This document shows, piece after piece, positions 1-8,430 of a DNA stretch of 62,972 nt. The notes beneath the pieces were generated by a model. The model had not been told where the DNA came from. It searched no databases and saw only the letters and a list, made by a program, of their open reading frames with translations. Numbering within the stretch: the first letter of the stretch is position 1; each line of letters opens with the position of its first letter. This DNA is from UBA10427 sp003500135. GTDB taxonomy: Bacteria; Bacteroidota; Bacteroidia; Cytophagales; Cyclobacteriaceae. A program made the translations under genes and the position numbers. Where the stretch lies: NCBI GenBank assembly GCA_963966275.1, contig CAWZYQ010000004.1:1-62972 (forward strand). Direction: 5' to 3'.

Positions 1-69
1 AGCCGAGCCTTGCTACATTAAAAATATTAGTCAGTAAATGCCTAAGTCAGTAATTCATTAACTATTGCG

Positions 70-2091
70 TTACCAATCATCTTCTTCATAAGTTTCCTGC
101 ATCATGCGATCCAGCTCCTCTTTACTGGGGCGATATAGTTCAAATTCTACGCGGCGGTTCATGGCTTTATCCTCCTCGGTTTCTTCCTTCACAATTAGCT
201 GCGTAGAGCCGAACCCTCTTGCTGTAATTTTATGCTCGGGCATTCCGCCAAAGTAAGTCAGGTATTCCATAATCGCATCGGCACGTTCCTGTGAAAGCTT
301 CATATTAAACTCCGGACTACCATCTGAATCGGTATGGCCGGAAATCCTTAAAGAAAAATCAGGGTTGTCCAAAAGAAAATTAGCCAACTTATCCAGGTCA
401 GCATACATGGTTGGTTTAAGCGCTGCCGAATTATTATCAAACTCAATGGTCTCAAACTTTAACTTACTAGAAATCGATTCGGTAAATTTATTGATTTCCA
501 TGTCGCCATCCAGATAAAAAAGCTCTTCAATACGAAAAAACTCATCACTCTGTATGATAAGCAAATAATTGCGCTGATTGATCAATTGAAATTCAAAGGC
601 GCCATTAGGGCTAAGATATTGTGGGGCCACTTCCACACCATTATCTAGGTCGATTATGGAAACTATTCCCCTTTCAAACGGATCACCTGTATCTTCTTCG
701 CGCAATGAACCGGAAAGCGTAGTAGTTGCCTGGGGTTGTCCTTCCATTGGCAAAGGAAAGGAATAAAGGTCCAGGTTGTCTAGGTCATTTTCTATGGACC
801 TTGCATAGAAAAGGAATTCTGAATTGTTGTCAATAGTAAAATAGAATTCACTACCTGTTCCATTAACAAGTGGTCCAATGTTTTTAGCTTCCTGCCAACG
901 TCCGTTTTCCCGGTATGATTTGTAAATGTCAAACCCACCAAAATTCAGGCTATGCCCGTTAGAGCTAAAATATAATATATCGTAACCGGGATGTATAAAG
1001 GGACTCACTTCATTATTCCGTGAATTAATTATTGGCCCGGCATTAAAGGCCCTTCCCCATTCACCATTTTTATCGCGAACGGTATAATAAATATCTGCCA
1101 GTCCGAAGCCACCTATGCGATCAGAGGCAAAATAAAGGGTATCTTCCGTATGGCTCAACGATGGATGACTGTCCCAGCCAAGGCTATTGATATGGTTGCC
1201 CAGATTACGAACCCTGCCCCAGGCGCTATCGGGCTGCAAGGTGGCCTGAAACAAATCGCAATTGCCATAAGTGTCCGGTGCATCGCAACGAGTAAAATAC
1301 ATAGTAGTTCCATCATTGGAAAGGCATACCGAACCTTCATTATAGGCTGTATTGATATCTTTAAGTGATTTTACTTCGGTCCAGTATCCGGCATATTTTT
1401 TGGAATAAAAAATATCTTCATTGGCCACCTGACCTAATCCGGTAGATACCCGTTTTCTTTTTGAAGTAAATACCAAAACATTGTTGTCAGCTGAAAGAGA
1501 TGGCCCGTAATCGGAATATTTCGAATTGATCAGATGACCCATATTGCGCTTGTATCCACGTGGTGGTCTTAGAGTGTCTACGTCTCTTCGATATTCGATC
1601 AATTCATAATAATAATCAATGGGGACGTATTTTTCCAGTTCTGCCTTACTTATCGAATCGTAGTATATCTCCAATTCTTCCAGGTCGAAGTCCTCGCGAT
1701 GATGTCGCAACACCAGGCGATACAACGATTTAGCAGCTTCCTCATCGACATATAACTCTGTCAATTTAGCATACCTCCATAGCATGTCAGTATTTTTATA
1801 AAAATTCTGGATCCCAAAATTTTCAATATATCCCCCCAGGGCATTGTATAGTTCTTTCCAGTCTTTTTGCGCTTCCAGCGATTTAATTTTCTTAAGCTTT
1901 TTTTCGTTGAAGTAGAATGGTCTTTCATTGATAAAAGGGAATTGCATTACCCTTTCATAGGTCGATTCAGGGCCATCAGGAGTCTCTGAAACGGTTCTAT
2001 TTTTTTTTGACTTAAAAAACTGGCCGTATGCATCGAAAGAAGCAATAAGGAATATGATTGATAAGCTTAAAAAAATTCTCCTAAAGGCCAT
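70..2091 (-). CDS. PD40 / OmpA family peptidoglycan-binding protein, PorE-like architecture
   Basis: Exported protein of 673 residues with a signal peptide ending near residue 24 (DAYGQ) and no lipobox. After a helical, TPR-like stretch (about 50-160) there are at least four PD40-type beta-propeller repeats (blocks ending in VFTSKR, YFTRC, YFASDR, YFSSNG), then a carboxypeptidase-regulatory-like fold (about 455-530), then a C-terminal OmpA domain with the SGHTDSDGS motif that binds peptidoglycan. This TPR / propeller / CRD / OmpA order is the one described for the T9SS component PorE, but Bacteroidota carry several paralogues with this layout, so the T9SS role is inference. It is transcribed divergently from the lon-porQ-hslU operon, which does contain a T9SS gene. 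The ATG at 2091 gives a good signal peptide. Confidence 0.85.
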   Translation of the reverse strand: MAFRRIFLSLSIIFLIASFDAYGQFFKSKKNRTVSETPDGPESTYERVMQFPFINERPFYFNEKKLKKIKSLEAQKDWKELYNALGGYIENFGIQNFYKNTDMLWRYAKLTELYVDEEAAKSLYRLVLRHHREDFDLEELEIYYDSISKAELEKYVPIDYYYELIEYRRDVDTLRPPRGYKRNMGHLINSKYSDYGPSLSADNNVLVFTSKRKRVSTGLGQVANEDIFYSKKYAGYWTEVKSLKDINTAYNEGSVCLSNDGTTMYFTRCDAPDTYGNCDLFQATLQPDSAWGRVRNLGNHINSLGWDSHPSLSHTEDTLYFASDRIGGFGLADIYYTVRDKNGEWGRAFNAGPIINSRNNEVSPFIHPGYDILYFSSNGHSLNFGGFDIYKSYRENGRWQEAKNIGPLVNGTGSEFYFTIDNNSEFLFYARSIENDLDNLDLYSFPLPMEGQPQATTTLSGSLREEDTGDPFERGIVSIIDLDNGVEVAPQYLSPNGAFEFQLINQRNYLLIIQSDEFFRIEELFYLDGDMEINKFTESISSKLKFETIEFDNNSAALKPTMYADLDKLANFLLDNPDFSLRISGHTDSDGSPEFNMKLSQERADAIMEYLTYFGGMPEHKITARGFGSTQLIVKEETEEDKAMNRRVEFELYRPSKEELDRMMQETYEEDDW

Positions 2092-2272
2092 ACGGGTTCT
2101 CCGGACTTAGATATTTACCAAATGTTACAAAAATCCATTTAATATCCTTTAAATTTAGATATAATTCAAATAACCTACCACAGGGTTTTAGATTGGCATA
2201 CGCATTGCAACTATAAGGGGACATATAACAAGGTAGCATAAATATGACATTTTGTCAGTGAAAGAAGTACTT

Positions 2273-4765
2273 ATGAGTAATAAAAATAGCAAATACTTAG
2301 CCTCTCTTAAACTTGCTGGATTTAATGATGACGATCAGGGCGATATTATCCAACTAATTTCTCCCGATGACATAGACAATGACGATGTAAATTACGATCT
2401 GGAAGAACTACCCATTTTGCCTTTGCGCAATACTGTTTTGTTCCCCGGTGTAGTTATCCCTATTACTGTCGGTAGGGAAAGCTCTACCAAATTAGTGAAA
2501 AAAGCCTACCGTGGTGACCGGATCATTGGTGTGGTTGCACAAAAAAACGATAAGGCAGAGGAGCCTGAAATTAAAGATCTGTACGAAGTAGGCACGGTAG
2601 CGAGAATATTAAAAATGCTCGTGCTTCCCGATGGAAATACCACAATAATCATTCATGGCAAGCAGCGATTTAAGGTAAAAGAATACATCCAGCAGGATCC
2701 GTATTTTGTAGCCTCCATTGATCAACTCAGAGAGGTATTTCCGAAAAAGCCAAATAAAGAGGCCAGGGCCCTTCTTTCAAGTGTAAAAGAAGCCGCGCTT
2801 AAAATTTTAAAGCTGAATCCTGAAATTCCTCAGGAAGCACAGATAGCGCTTGACAATATTGATAGCCCAAGTTTTCTCACGCACTTTCTGTCTAGCAATA
2901 TAAGCGCCGATGTGGGGGAAAAGCAAAAGCTGTTAGAAACAAATGATGGGTTGAAAAGGGCAACAATTCTACTCGAGCATATAATGAAAGATATTCAAAT
3001 GCTCGAATTGAAGCAGGAAATCCAGAATAAGGTACATTCTGATATAGATCAACAGCAGCGGGATTACTTTTTACGACAGCAACTTAAAATACTTCAGGAT
3101 GAATTGGGTACCGAGGGGCCGGATCACGAGATCAGGCAATTGAAAAAAAGGGCGGCTAAAAAAGAATGGCCTAAAGAAGTACGCGAGCATTTTGAAAAAG
3201 AATGCGACAAACTGGCACGTATGAATCCGGCTGCAGCTGAATTCCCGGTATCCATGAACTATGTTGAATTCCTGGTAGACCTGCCATGGAACGAAGTGAC
3301 CATTGATAACTTCGATCTTAATCACGCCAAAAAAATTCTGGATAAAGACCACTACGGTTTGGATAAGGTTAAAGACCGTATACTCGAATATCTGGCAGTA
3401 TTAAAACTAAAACGGGATCTTAAGTCTCCTATTCTTTGTCTGTACGGGCCTCCGGGTGTGGGAAAAACCTCATTAGGTAAATCTATTGCCAATGCACTGG
3501 GCCGTAAATATGTGAGGATGTCGCTGGGAGGCGTTCATGACGAAGCTGAAATACGCGGACATAGAAAAACTTATATTGGAGCAATGCCGGGTCGAATTAT
3601 TCAAAATATCAAAAAAATAAAATCGGCTAACCCGGTATTTGTATTAGATGAAATTGACAAAGTGAGCTCTGATTTTAGGGGCGATCCTTCTTCAGCTTTG
3701 CTGGAAGTTCTGGATCCTGAGCAGAACACTGCTTTTCAGGATAACTATGTTGAATTGGATTACGATTTGTCGAAAGTGTTATTTATTGCCACTGCCAACA
3801 CCCTCGACACGATCCAGCCTGCTTTAAGAGACCGTATGGAAGTTATCGAGATCAATGGCTACACGATGGAGGAGAAAATCCAAATAGCCAAAAAGCACCT
3901 GGTACCCAAGCAGCGAAAGGAACACGGCCTGAAAGCGACAGATGTAAAAATGAACGATGCTTCTATTAGGAAAGTAATTGAGGGCTACACAAGGGAATCG
4001 GGTGTGCGGACACTTGAGAGACAAATTGGTAAATTAATGCGCAACATTGCCAAGGCGGTGGCCATGGAGGACGAGGGATACAGCAAAACAATTACCCCTA
4101 AACGCGTTGTGGAAATACTGGGCGCCGAAGTGTTCGATAAAGAATTGTACGAAGATAATGAACATGCAGGTGTCGTAACCGGTTTGGCATGGACACAAGT
4201 AGGAGGTGAAATACTTTTTGTTGAATCAAGCCTGAGTAGGGGCAAGGGAAAGCTTACCCTTTCCGGCCAGCTGGGTGATGTGATGAAGGAATCGGCCATG
4301 ACCGCTATTTCTTATCTAAAATCCCACGCGGATGAGCTGGGTATTCACCATAAAATATTCGATAACTACGACTTGCATATTCACGTTCCGGCCGGTGCCG
4401 TGCCCAAAGACGGCCCTTCTGCAGGGATCACCCTATTGACCTCTATAGCTTCAATATATACTCAGCGCAAGATCAAAAAAAAGGCCGCTATGACGGGAGA
4501 GATTACTTTACGCGGTAAAGTGTTGCCTGTTGGCGGCATAAAGGAAAAAATCCTGGCTGCCCGGAGGGCAGGTTTAACAGAAATTATCCTTTGTCGAAAA
4601 AATAAGAAAGATATTGAAGAGATTGATGCACAGTATCTAAAAGCACTCACTATCCATTATGTAGATGAGGTGAATGAGGTGCTTGAGTTGGCTTTGATGA
4701 AACAAAAGGTTAAAGATCCCATCCATTTTGTGGTTGAGGATGAACAATTAACCAACCAGGCTTAA
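2273..4765 (+). CDS. lon: ATP-dependent protease La (Lon)
   Basis: Cytosolic AAA+ serine protease that degrades misfolded and regulatory proteins. The order is the Lon substrate-binding N domain (about 40-250), the AAA+ module with Walker A GPPGVGKTS near residue 392 and Walker B VFVLDEIDK, and the protease domain with the PKDGPSAGI motif. The catalytic dyad is Ser716 and Lys759 (second Lys of GGIKEK). The 830-residue length fits Bacteroidota Lon. A TTG at 2252 would add seven residues, but the ATG at 2273 preceded by AAAGAAG is the better start. It is the first gene of a compact operon: its stop codon lies only 6 bp before the porQ start. Confidence 0.97.
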   Translation: MSNKNSKYLASLKLAGFNDDDQGDIIQLISPDDIDNDDVNYDLEELPILPLRNTVLFPGVVIPITVGRESSTKLVKKAYRGDRIIGVVAQKNDKAEEPEIKDLYEVGTVARILKMLVLPDGNTTIIIHGKQRFKVKEYIQQDPYFVASIDQLREVFPKKPNKEARALLSSVKEAALKILKLNPEIPQEAQIALDNIDSPSFLTHFLSSNISADVGEKQKLLETNDGLKRATILLEHIMKDIQMLELKQEIQNKVHSDIDQQQRDYFLRQQLKILQDELGTEGPDHEIRQLKKRAAKKEWPKEVREHFEKECDKLARMNPAAAEFPVSMNYVEFLVDLPWNEVTIDNFDLNHAKKILDKDHYGLDKVKDRILEYLAVLKLKRDLKSPILCLYGPPGVGKTSLGKSIANALGRKYVRMSLGGVHDEAEIRGHRKTYIGAMPGRIIQNIKKIKSANPVFVLDEIDKVSSDFRGDPSSALLEVLDPEQNTAFQDNYVELDYDLSKVLFIATANTLDTIQPALRDRMEVIEINGYTMEEKIQIAKKHLVPKQRKEHGLKATDVKMNDASIRKVIEGYTRESGVRTLERQIGKLMRNIAKAVAMEDEGYSKTITPKRVVEILGAEVFDKELYEDNEHAGVVTGLAWTQVGGEILFVESSLSRGKGKLTLSGQLGDVMKESAMTAISYLKSHADELGIHHKIFDNYDLHIHVPAGAVPKDGPSAGITLLTSIASIYTQRKIKKKAAMTGEITLRGKVLPVGGIKEKILAARRAGLTEIILCRKNKKDIEEIDAQYLKALTIHYVDEVNEVLELALMKQKVKDPIHFVVEDEQLTNQA

Positions 4766-4771
4766 TTGCTA

Positions 4772-5824
4772 ATGATTGGGGCGAGAAAGGTTGTATTCTT
4801 CTTTATGTTGTGCACTGGCATAACACACCTGTTGCGCGCACAAACCGGTGGGATCAATACCTTTCAGAGCCTGGCCTTACCCGGTCATACGCTAACCAGC
4901 GCATTAGGGGGCAAACAGGTGTCCAATTTTGCGGTCAATCCCAATACGTTCTTTGATAATCCTGCATTGTTGACAAATGAAATGGCCTGGCAACCTTCGT
5001 TTAATTATAGTTTTTGGGTGGATGATATTGGTCTCGCCCAACTGGTTATGCCTTTTGAATACAAAAAAACTGGACTATGGTCTGTAGGAATGAGATATTT
5101 CAATTATGGTTCTTTCAAAGGCTATGACAACCTCGGGCAATATACCGGCGATTTTTCAGCGAATGACTTTGCGCTCACCATAGCAAAATCGCATAAGGCG
5201 GGCCCATTTACTTTGGGCGCTAATGTTCACTTTGCCTTTGGCAATCTGGCTGACTATCGCGCATCGGCAACTCTTTTTGATGTGGGTGGTGTTTATCAAT
5301 TTCCTGGAAAAGACTGGACAATAGGACTCACCCTAAAAAATTTAGGTTGGTTTTGGAGTAATGATAGTTCGGAACCTGGAGAGCTGCCTTTTGATGTGCA
5401 GTTGGGCACCACATTTAAGCCAAAATATATGCCGTTCAGGTTTACATTTACGGTATACGACATAAAAAATATAGGCGAATCAAGTATATATAATCATCAA
5501 ACAGGCAACCTGGAGGAGGCAAATGGGTTTGATAGGGTGTTTAGTCATATTACAATTGGTACTGAGTTGATAATCAATCAAAACATAAATGCCCGATTGG
5601 GGTATAACCATAGAATAAGAAATGAATTGAGATTGACAGAAACAGCCAGTGGTGCAGGCTTTACGTATGGACTCATGATTCGCATTAAAACAATTGAATT
5701 GTCTTATACCTATTTCCAGTATCATGCAGCAGGCGCCAACAACCAAATTGGGCTGACTGTCGATTTGAATAACATTGTGAAGAGAAAAAAAATTGAAGTA
5801 TATGAACAATCCGGAATTGAATAG
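4772..5824 (+). CDS. porQ: Type IX secretion system protein PorQ
   Basis: Outer-membrane beta-barrel-type protein of 350 residues with an N-terminal signal peptide ending around LLRAQ. The opening after cleavage (GGINTFQSLALP) and the run VNPNTFFDNPALL are typical of PorQ, a member of the PorV/FadL-like barrel group. In the family, PorQ works with the T9SS attachment complex (PorU, PorV, PorZ) that processes and anchors cargo at the surface. The start is the ATG at 4772, six bases after the lon stop; a TTG directly abutting the stop is less likely. Its 3' end overlaps hslU by 23 bp, so lon, porQ and hslU are probably one transcript with translational coupling. Confidence 0.9.
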   Translation: MIGARKVVFFFMLCTGITHLLRAQTGGINTFQSLALPGHTLTSALGGKQVSNFAVNPNTFFDNPALLTNEMAWQPSFNYSFWVDDIGLAQLVMPFEYKKTGLWSVGMRYFNYGSFKGYDNLGQYTGDFSANDFALTIAKSHKAGPFTLGANVHFAFGNLADYRASATLFDVGGVYQFPGKDWTIGLTLKNLGWFWSNDSSEPGELPFDVQLGTTFKPKYMPFRFTFTVYDIKNIGESSIYNHQTGNLEEANGFDRVFSHITIGTELIINQNINARLGYNHRIRNELRLTETASGAGFTYGLMIRIKTIELSYTYFQYHAAGANNQIGLTVDLNNIVKRKKIEVYEQSGIE

Positions 5825-7211
5825 CGCGTACCTCACCCCGAGGCAAATAGTCGAAGAACTGGATAAATATATCATCGGACAAAACGATGCCAAGAAAAAT
5901 GTGGCTATAGCACTTCGTAACCGGTGGCGTAGAATGAATGTGACATCTGAAATTCAGAATGAGATCATTCCGAACAATATTTTAATGATTGGGGCCACAG
6001 GTGTAGGTAAAACTGAAATAGCCCGTCGCATGGCGCGTATCGCAGATGCTCCTTTTACCAAGGTAGAAGCTTCGAAATTCACGGAAGTGGGCTATGTGGG
6101 GCGCGACGTTGAGAGCATGGTTCGTGATCTCGTGGAGCAATCCGTCAATATTGTAAAAACCCGTAAACAGGAAACGGTAAAAGAAAAGGCCGAACAAATT
6201 GTAGAAGATATAATACTGGATGCGTTGATCCCGCCACTAAAAGGCAGCGCCGCCCCTTTATATGGAAAGCCATCCGAGTCGGGTACCGAAGTGCCTACCA
6301 CCGATCAGGAGCTAAATGAGCAAACCAGGGCAAGATTTCGTGAGAAAATCAGAAATGGAGAGCTGGAAGATCGAAAAATAGAAATCAATATCAAGCAGTC
6401 GGGCAACAGTGGCATTGGCATGATTGGTGGTGGCATGATGGATGAGGCCTCTATGATCAATCTTCAGGAGATGATCGGGAATATGCTTCCTAAAAAAAAT
6501 AAAAAAAGAAAAGTAACGATAGCCGAGGCCAGAAAGATCTTAATTGAAGAAGAGTCGTCCAAACTTATCGATATGGATGAAGTGAAAGAAGAGGCGCTAT
6601 TAAAAGCGGAGAACTCAGGAATCATATTTGTTGATGAAATAGATAAAATTGCAGGTTCTGCCAAAAAGCAGGGAGGAGGCCCTGACGTCAGCCGGGAAGG
6701 TGTACAGCGAGATTTATTACCAATCGTAGAAGGTTGTGCCGTGAGCACAAAATACGGTGTAGTAAAAACCGATCATATACTATTTATCGCTGCTGGAGCA
6801 TTTCATATCGCCAAGCCTTCGGACCTAATTCCGGAATTGCAGGGAAGATTCCCAATCCGGGTGGAGCTGGACAATCTGACAAAAGAAGACTTTGTACGAA
6901 TATTGAAAGAGCCCAAAAATGCCCTGACCAAGCAATATACTGCCCTTTTTGAATCAGAGCAGGTAAAACTGGAGTTCGACGATGCAGCTATTGAAAGTGT
7001 AGCCGATAAAGCATTTCAAATTAACAGCGAGATAGAAAACATCGGTGCACGTCGATTACATACCGTTTTAAGTCAGTTGCTCAATGAATTCCTGTACGAT
7101 GTACCTGATAAGATCGGCCCAAATGCCCATTTACTGATCACTGCTGAAATGGTAGAAGAGAAATTGAAGCATTTGATTCAGAATAAAGACCTAAGCCAGT
7201 TTATACTCTAA
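5802..7211 (+). CDS. hslU: ATP-dependent protease ATPase subunit HslU
   Basis: AAA+ unfoldase that feeds substrates to the HslV peptidase. Walker A GATGVGKTE, Walker B IIFVDEIDK and the long intermediate (I) domain between them are present, and the length of 469 residues is normal. The C-terminal tail ends in DLSQFIL, matching the conserved tail that docks into HslV, so a partner hslV should exist; it is not in this window. The ATG at 5802 lies inside the end of porQ (23 bp overlap). A TTG at 5793 would add three residues and is less likely. The N-terminal LTPRQIVEELDKYIIGQ is the standard HslU/ClpX-type beginning. Confidence 0.97.
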   Translation: MNNPELNSAYLTPRQIVEELDKYIIGQNDAKKNVAIALRNRWRRMNVTSEIQNEIIPNNILMIGATGVGKTEIARRMARIADAPFTKVEASKFTEVGYVGRDVESMVRDLVEQSVNIVKTRKQETVKEKAEQIVEDIILDALIPPLKGSAAPLYGKPSESGTEVPTTDQELNEQTRARFREKIRNGELEDRKIEINIKQSGNSGIGMIGGGMMDEASMINLQEMIGNMLPKKNKKRKVTIAEARKILIEEESSKLIDMDEVKEEALLKAENSGIIFVDEIDKIAGSAKKQGGGPDVSREGVQRDLLPIVEGCAVSTKYGVVKTDHILFIAAGAFHIAKPSDLIPELQGRFPIRVELDNLTKEDFVRILKEPKNALTKQYTALFESEQVKLEFDDAAIESVADKAFQINSEIENIGARRLHTVLSQLLNEFLYDVPDKIGPNAHLLITAEMVEEKLKHLIQNKDLSQFIL

Positions 7212-7220
7212 ATTAGTCAA

Positions 7221-7724
7221 TTATGATATATTCCCGGTTTTTTTGGGATAATCAAAATCGATCAGTTTAGAGTTGGCCGGGGCTACTTCCTGCCAGCTTG
7301 TGGTATTAAATCTAATCTGAACAATACCGCAAGTTGGTATATTATAAATCTCCGTTCGGGCAATAAAATTGGCAAAATCAGTAAATCCGGGATTATGACC
7401 AAATATCATCAAAGTATCCACGTATTCCTTTGTTTGCTTTATCAGTTGATGTATTGACGATACACCCGCATGGTAAAGGCTGTCCAATAAAATGATATCA
7501 TTTTTATCATAGCCGATTTCCCCGGCAATTTTCCTGGCCGTTTTCCGGGCTCTTTTGGCTGTACTTGATATCATGAGGTCAGGCAATACTGATCTTTTTT
7601 TCAATCTGCGACCCATCTCAGGCGCATCCCGTTTCCCACGGCCATTTAATGGTCGGTCAATATCAGCAAGTGTGTGGTCGTCCCAACTCGATTTGGCATG
7701 ACGAACAATGAACAGGGTTTTCAT
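7221..7724 (-). CDS. SixA-type histidine phosphatase (RHG family)
   Basis: Small cytosolic phosphatase of 167 residues in the histidine phosphatase superfamily. The N-terminus MKTLFIVRHAKSSW holds the phospho-accepting RH pair (Arg8, His9), and a second catalytic His lies in the MIFGHNPG motif. SixA proteins remove phosphate from phosphohistidine; the real substrate here is unknown. The gene is convergent with hslU (9 bp between stop codons, no clear terminator) and divergent from the thioredoxin gene. Confidence 0.85.
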   Translation of the reverse strand: MKTLFIVRHAKSSWDDHTLADIDRPLNGRGKRDAPEMGRRLKKRSVLPDLMISSTAKRARKTARKIAGEIGYDKNDIILLDSLYHAGVSSIHQLIKQTKEYVDTLMIFGHNPGFTDFANFIARTEIYNIPTCGIVQIRFNTTSWQEVAPANSKLIDFDYPKKTGNIS

Positions 7725-7824
7725 TTGAATTCGTATTTGGGTTCATATTACTTCCAAATGAAAGATTTGTCAAGTGAAACCTAAAAAATTGTCATGCGTA
7801 TATGAACATATGAATATAATTACA

Positions 7825-7832
7825 TATATTTG
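7825..7832 (+). promoter_or_regulatory. Candidate -7 box for the thioredoxin gene
   Basis: TATATTTG matches the Bacteroidota -7 consensus TAnnTTTG exactly and lies 30 bp before the thioredoxin ATG. No convincing -33 TTTG is seen at the usual distance. Confidence 0.5.
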
Positions 7833-7862
7833 TAGCTGAATTTGGAATGAAAATAGAATAAA

Positions 7863-8240
7863 ATGAAAACAGAGCATTTAACGAAAGCAGAATTCTTAAC
7901 TAAGGTATTTGATTACGAAAACAATAAAGAGTGGAAATATCAGGGTGATACGCCGGCAATAATTGACTTCTATGCTGATTGGTGCGGACCTTGTAAAATG
8001 ATTGCTCCGGTATTGGAAGAACTTGCAAAAGAATACGACGGAAAGGTTAAGATTTACAAAATTGATACTGAGGCTGAACAGGAGTTGGCGGCCGTTTTTG
8101 GCATAAGAAGTATTCCGTCAATCCTTTTTGTTCCGAAAGAAGGTCAGCCACAAATGGCACAGGGAGCTTTGCCTAAACCAGCCATGGAAAATGCGATAAA
8201 TGACATTTTACTTGGAGAAAATGTTAGCGCCCACAGTTAA
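7863..8240 (+). CDS. Thioredoxin
   Basis: Cytosolic thioredoxin-fold protein of 125 residues with the active site WCGPC (Cys41, Cys44) preceded by IIDFYAD, and the cis-proline in RSIPSI. It reduces protein disulfides. The N-terminal 25 residues are longer than in E. coli TrxA. No signal peptide is seen. It is a single gene with its own candidate promoter and a strong terminator about 40 bp after the stop. Bacteroidota usually have several thioredoxins, so I give no trxA number. Confidence 0.92.
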   Translation: MKTEHLTKAEFLTKVFDYENNKEWKYQGDTPAIIDFYADWCGPCKMIAPVLEELAKEYDGKVKIYKIDTEAEQELAAVFGIRSIPSILFVPKEGQPQMAQGALPKPAMENAINDILLGENVSAHS

Positions 8241-8281
8241 TACAGACAATTTCATAACAGGCTAGCAATAGTGATTGAACA

Positions 8282-8313
8282 AAAAAAGCGGGGTTGAAAA
8301 ACTCCGCTTTTTT
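8282..8313 (+). terminator. Intrinsic terminator, probably bidirectional
   Basis: An 8-bp stem GCGGGGTT/AACTCCGC (one G-U pair) closed by a GAAA tetraloop, with an A-tract before it and a T-tract after it. It can serve the thioredoxin gene on the plus strand and the convergent MORN-repeat gene on the minus strand. Confidence 0.85.
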
Positions 8314-8430
8314 CATAAAAATGCCCTAACAGGCTTTTATACAAGATTTGCCCTTAGTTGAAAAAGTATTCCAAAGTAGCAGGCGGCCCGGATAAATGGA
8401 ATAATATTGATCAGGTTTGGCATAAAGATA

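Noticed and set aside
2245..2260. A TTTTG stretch just before lon that resembles a promoter box
   Set aside because: The preceding bases do not fit TA at the right spacing, and it lies too close to the start codon.
7236..7255. Weak hairpin (TCCC / GGGA) at the end of the SixA-type gene
   Set aside because: Four base pairs with a long T-rich loop, inside the coding sequence; not a convincing terminator.
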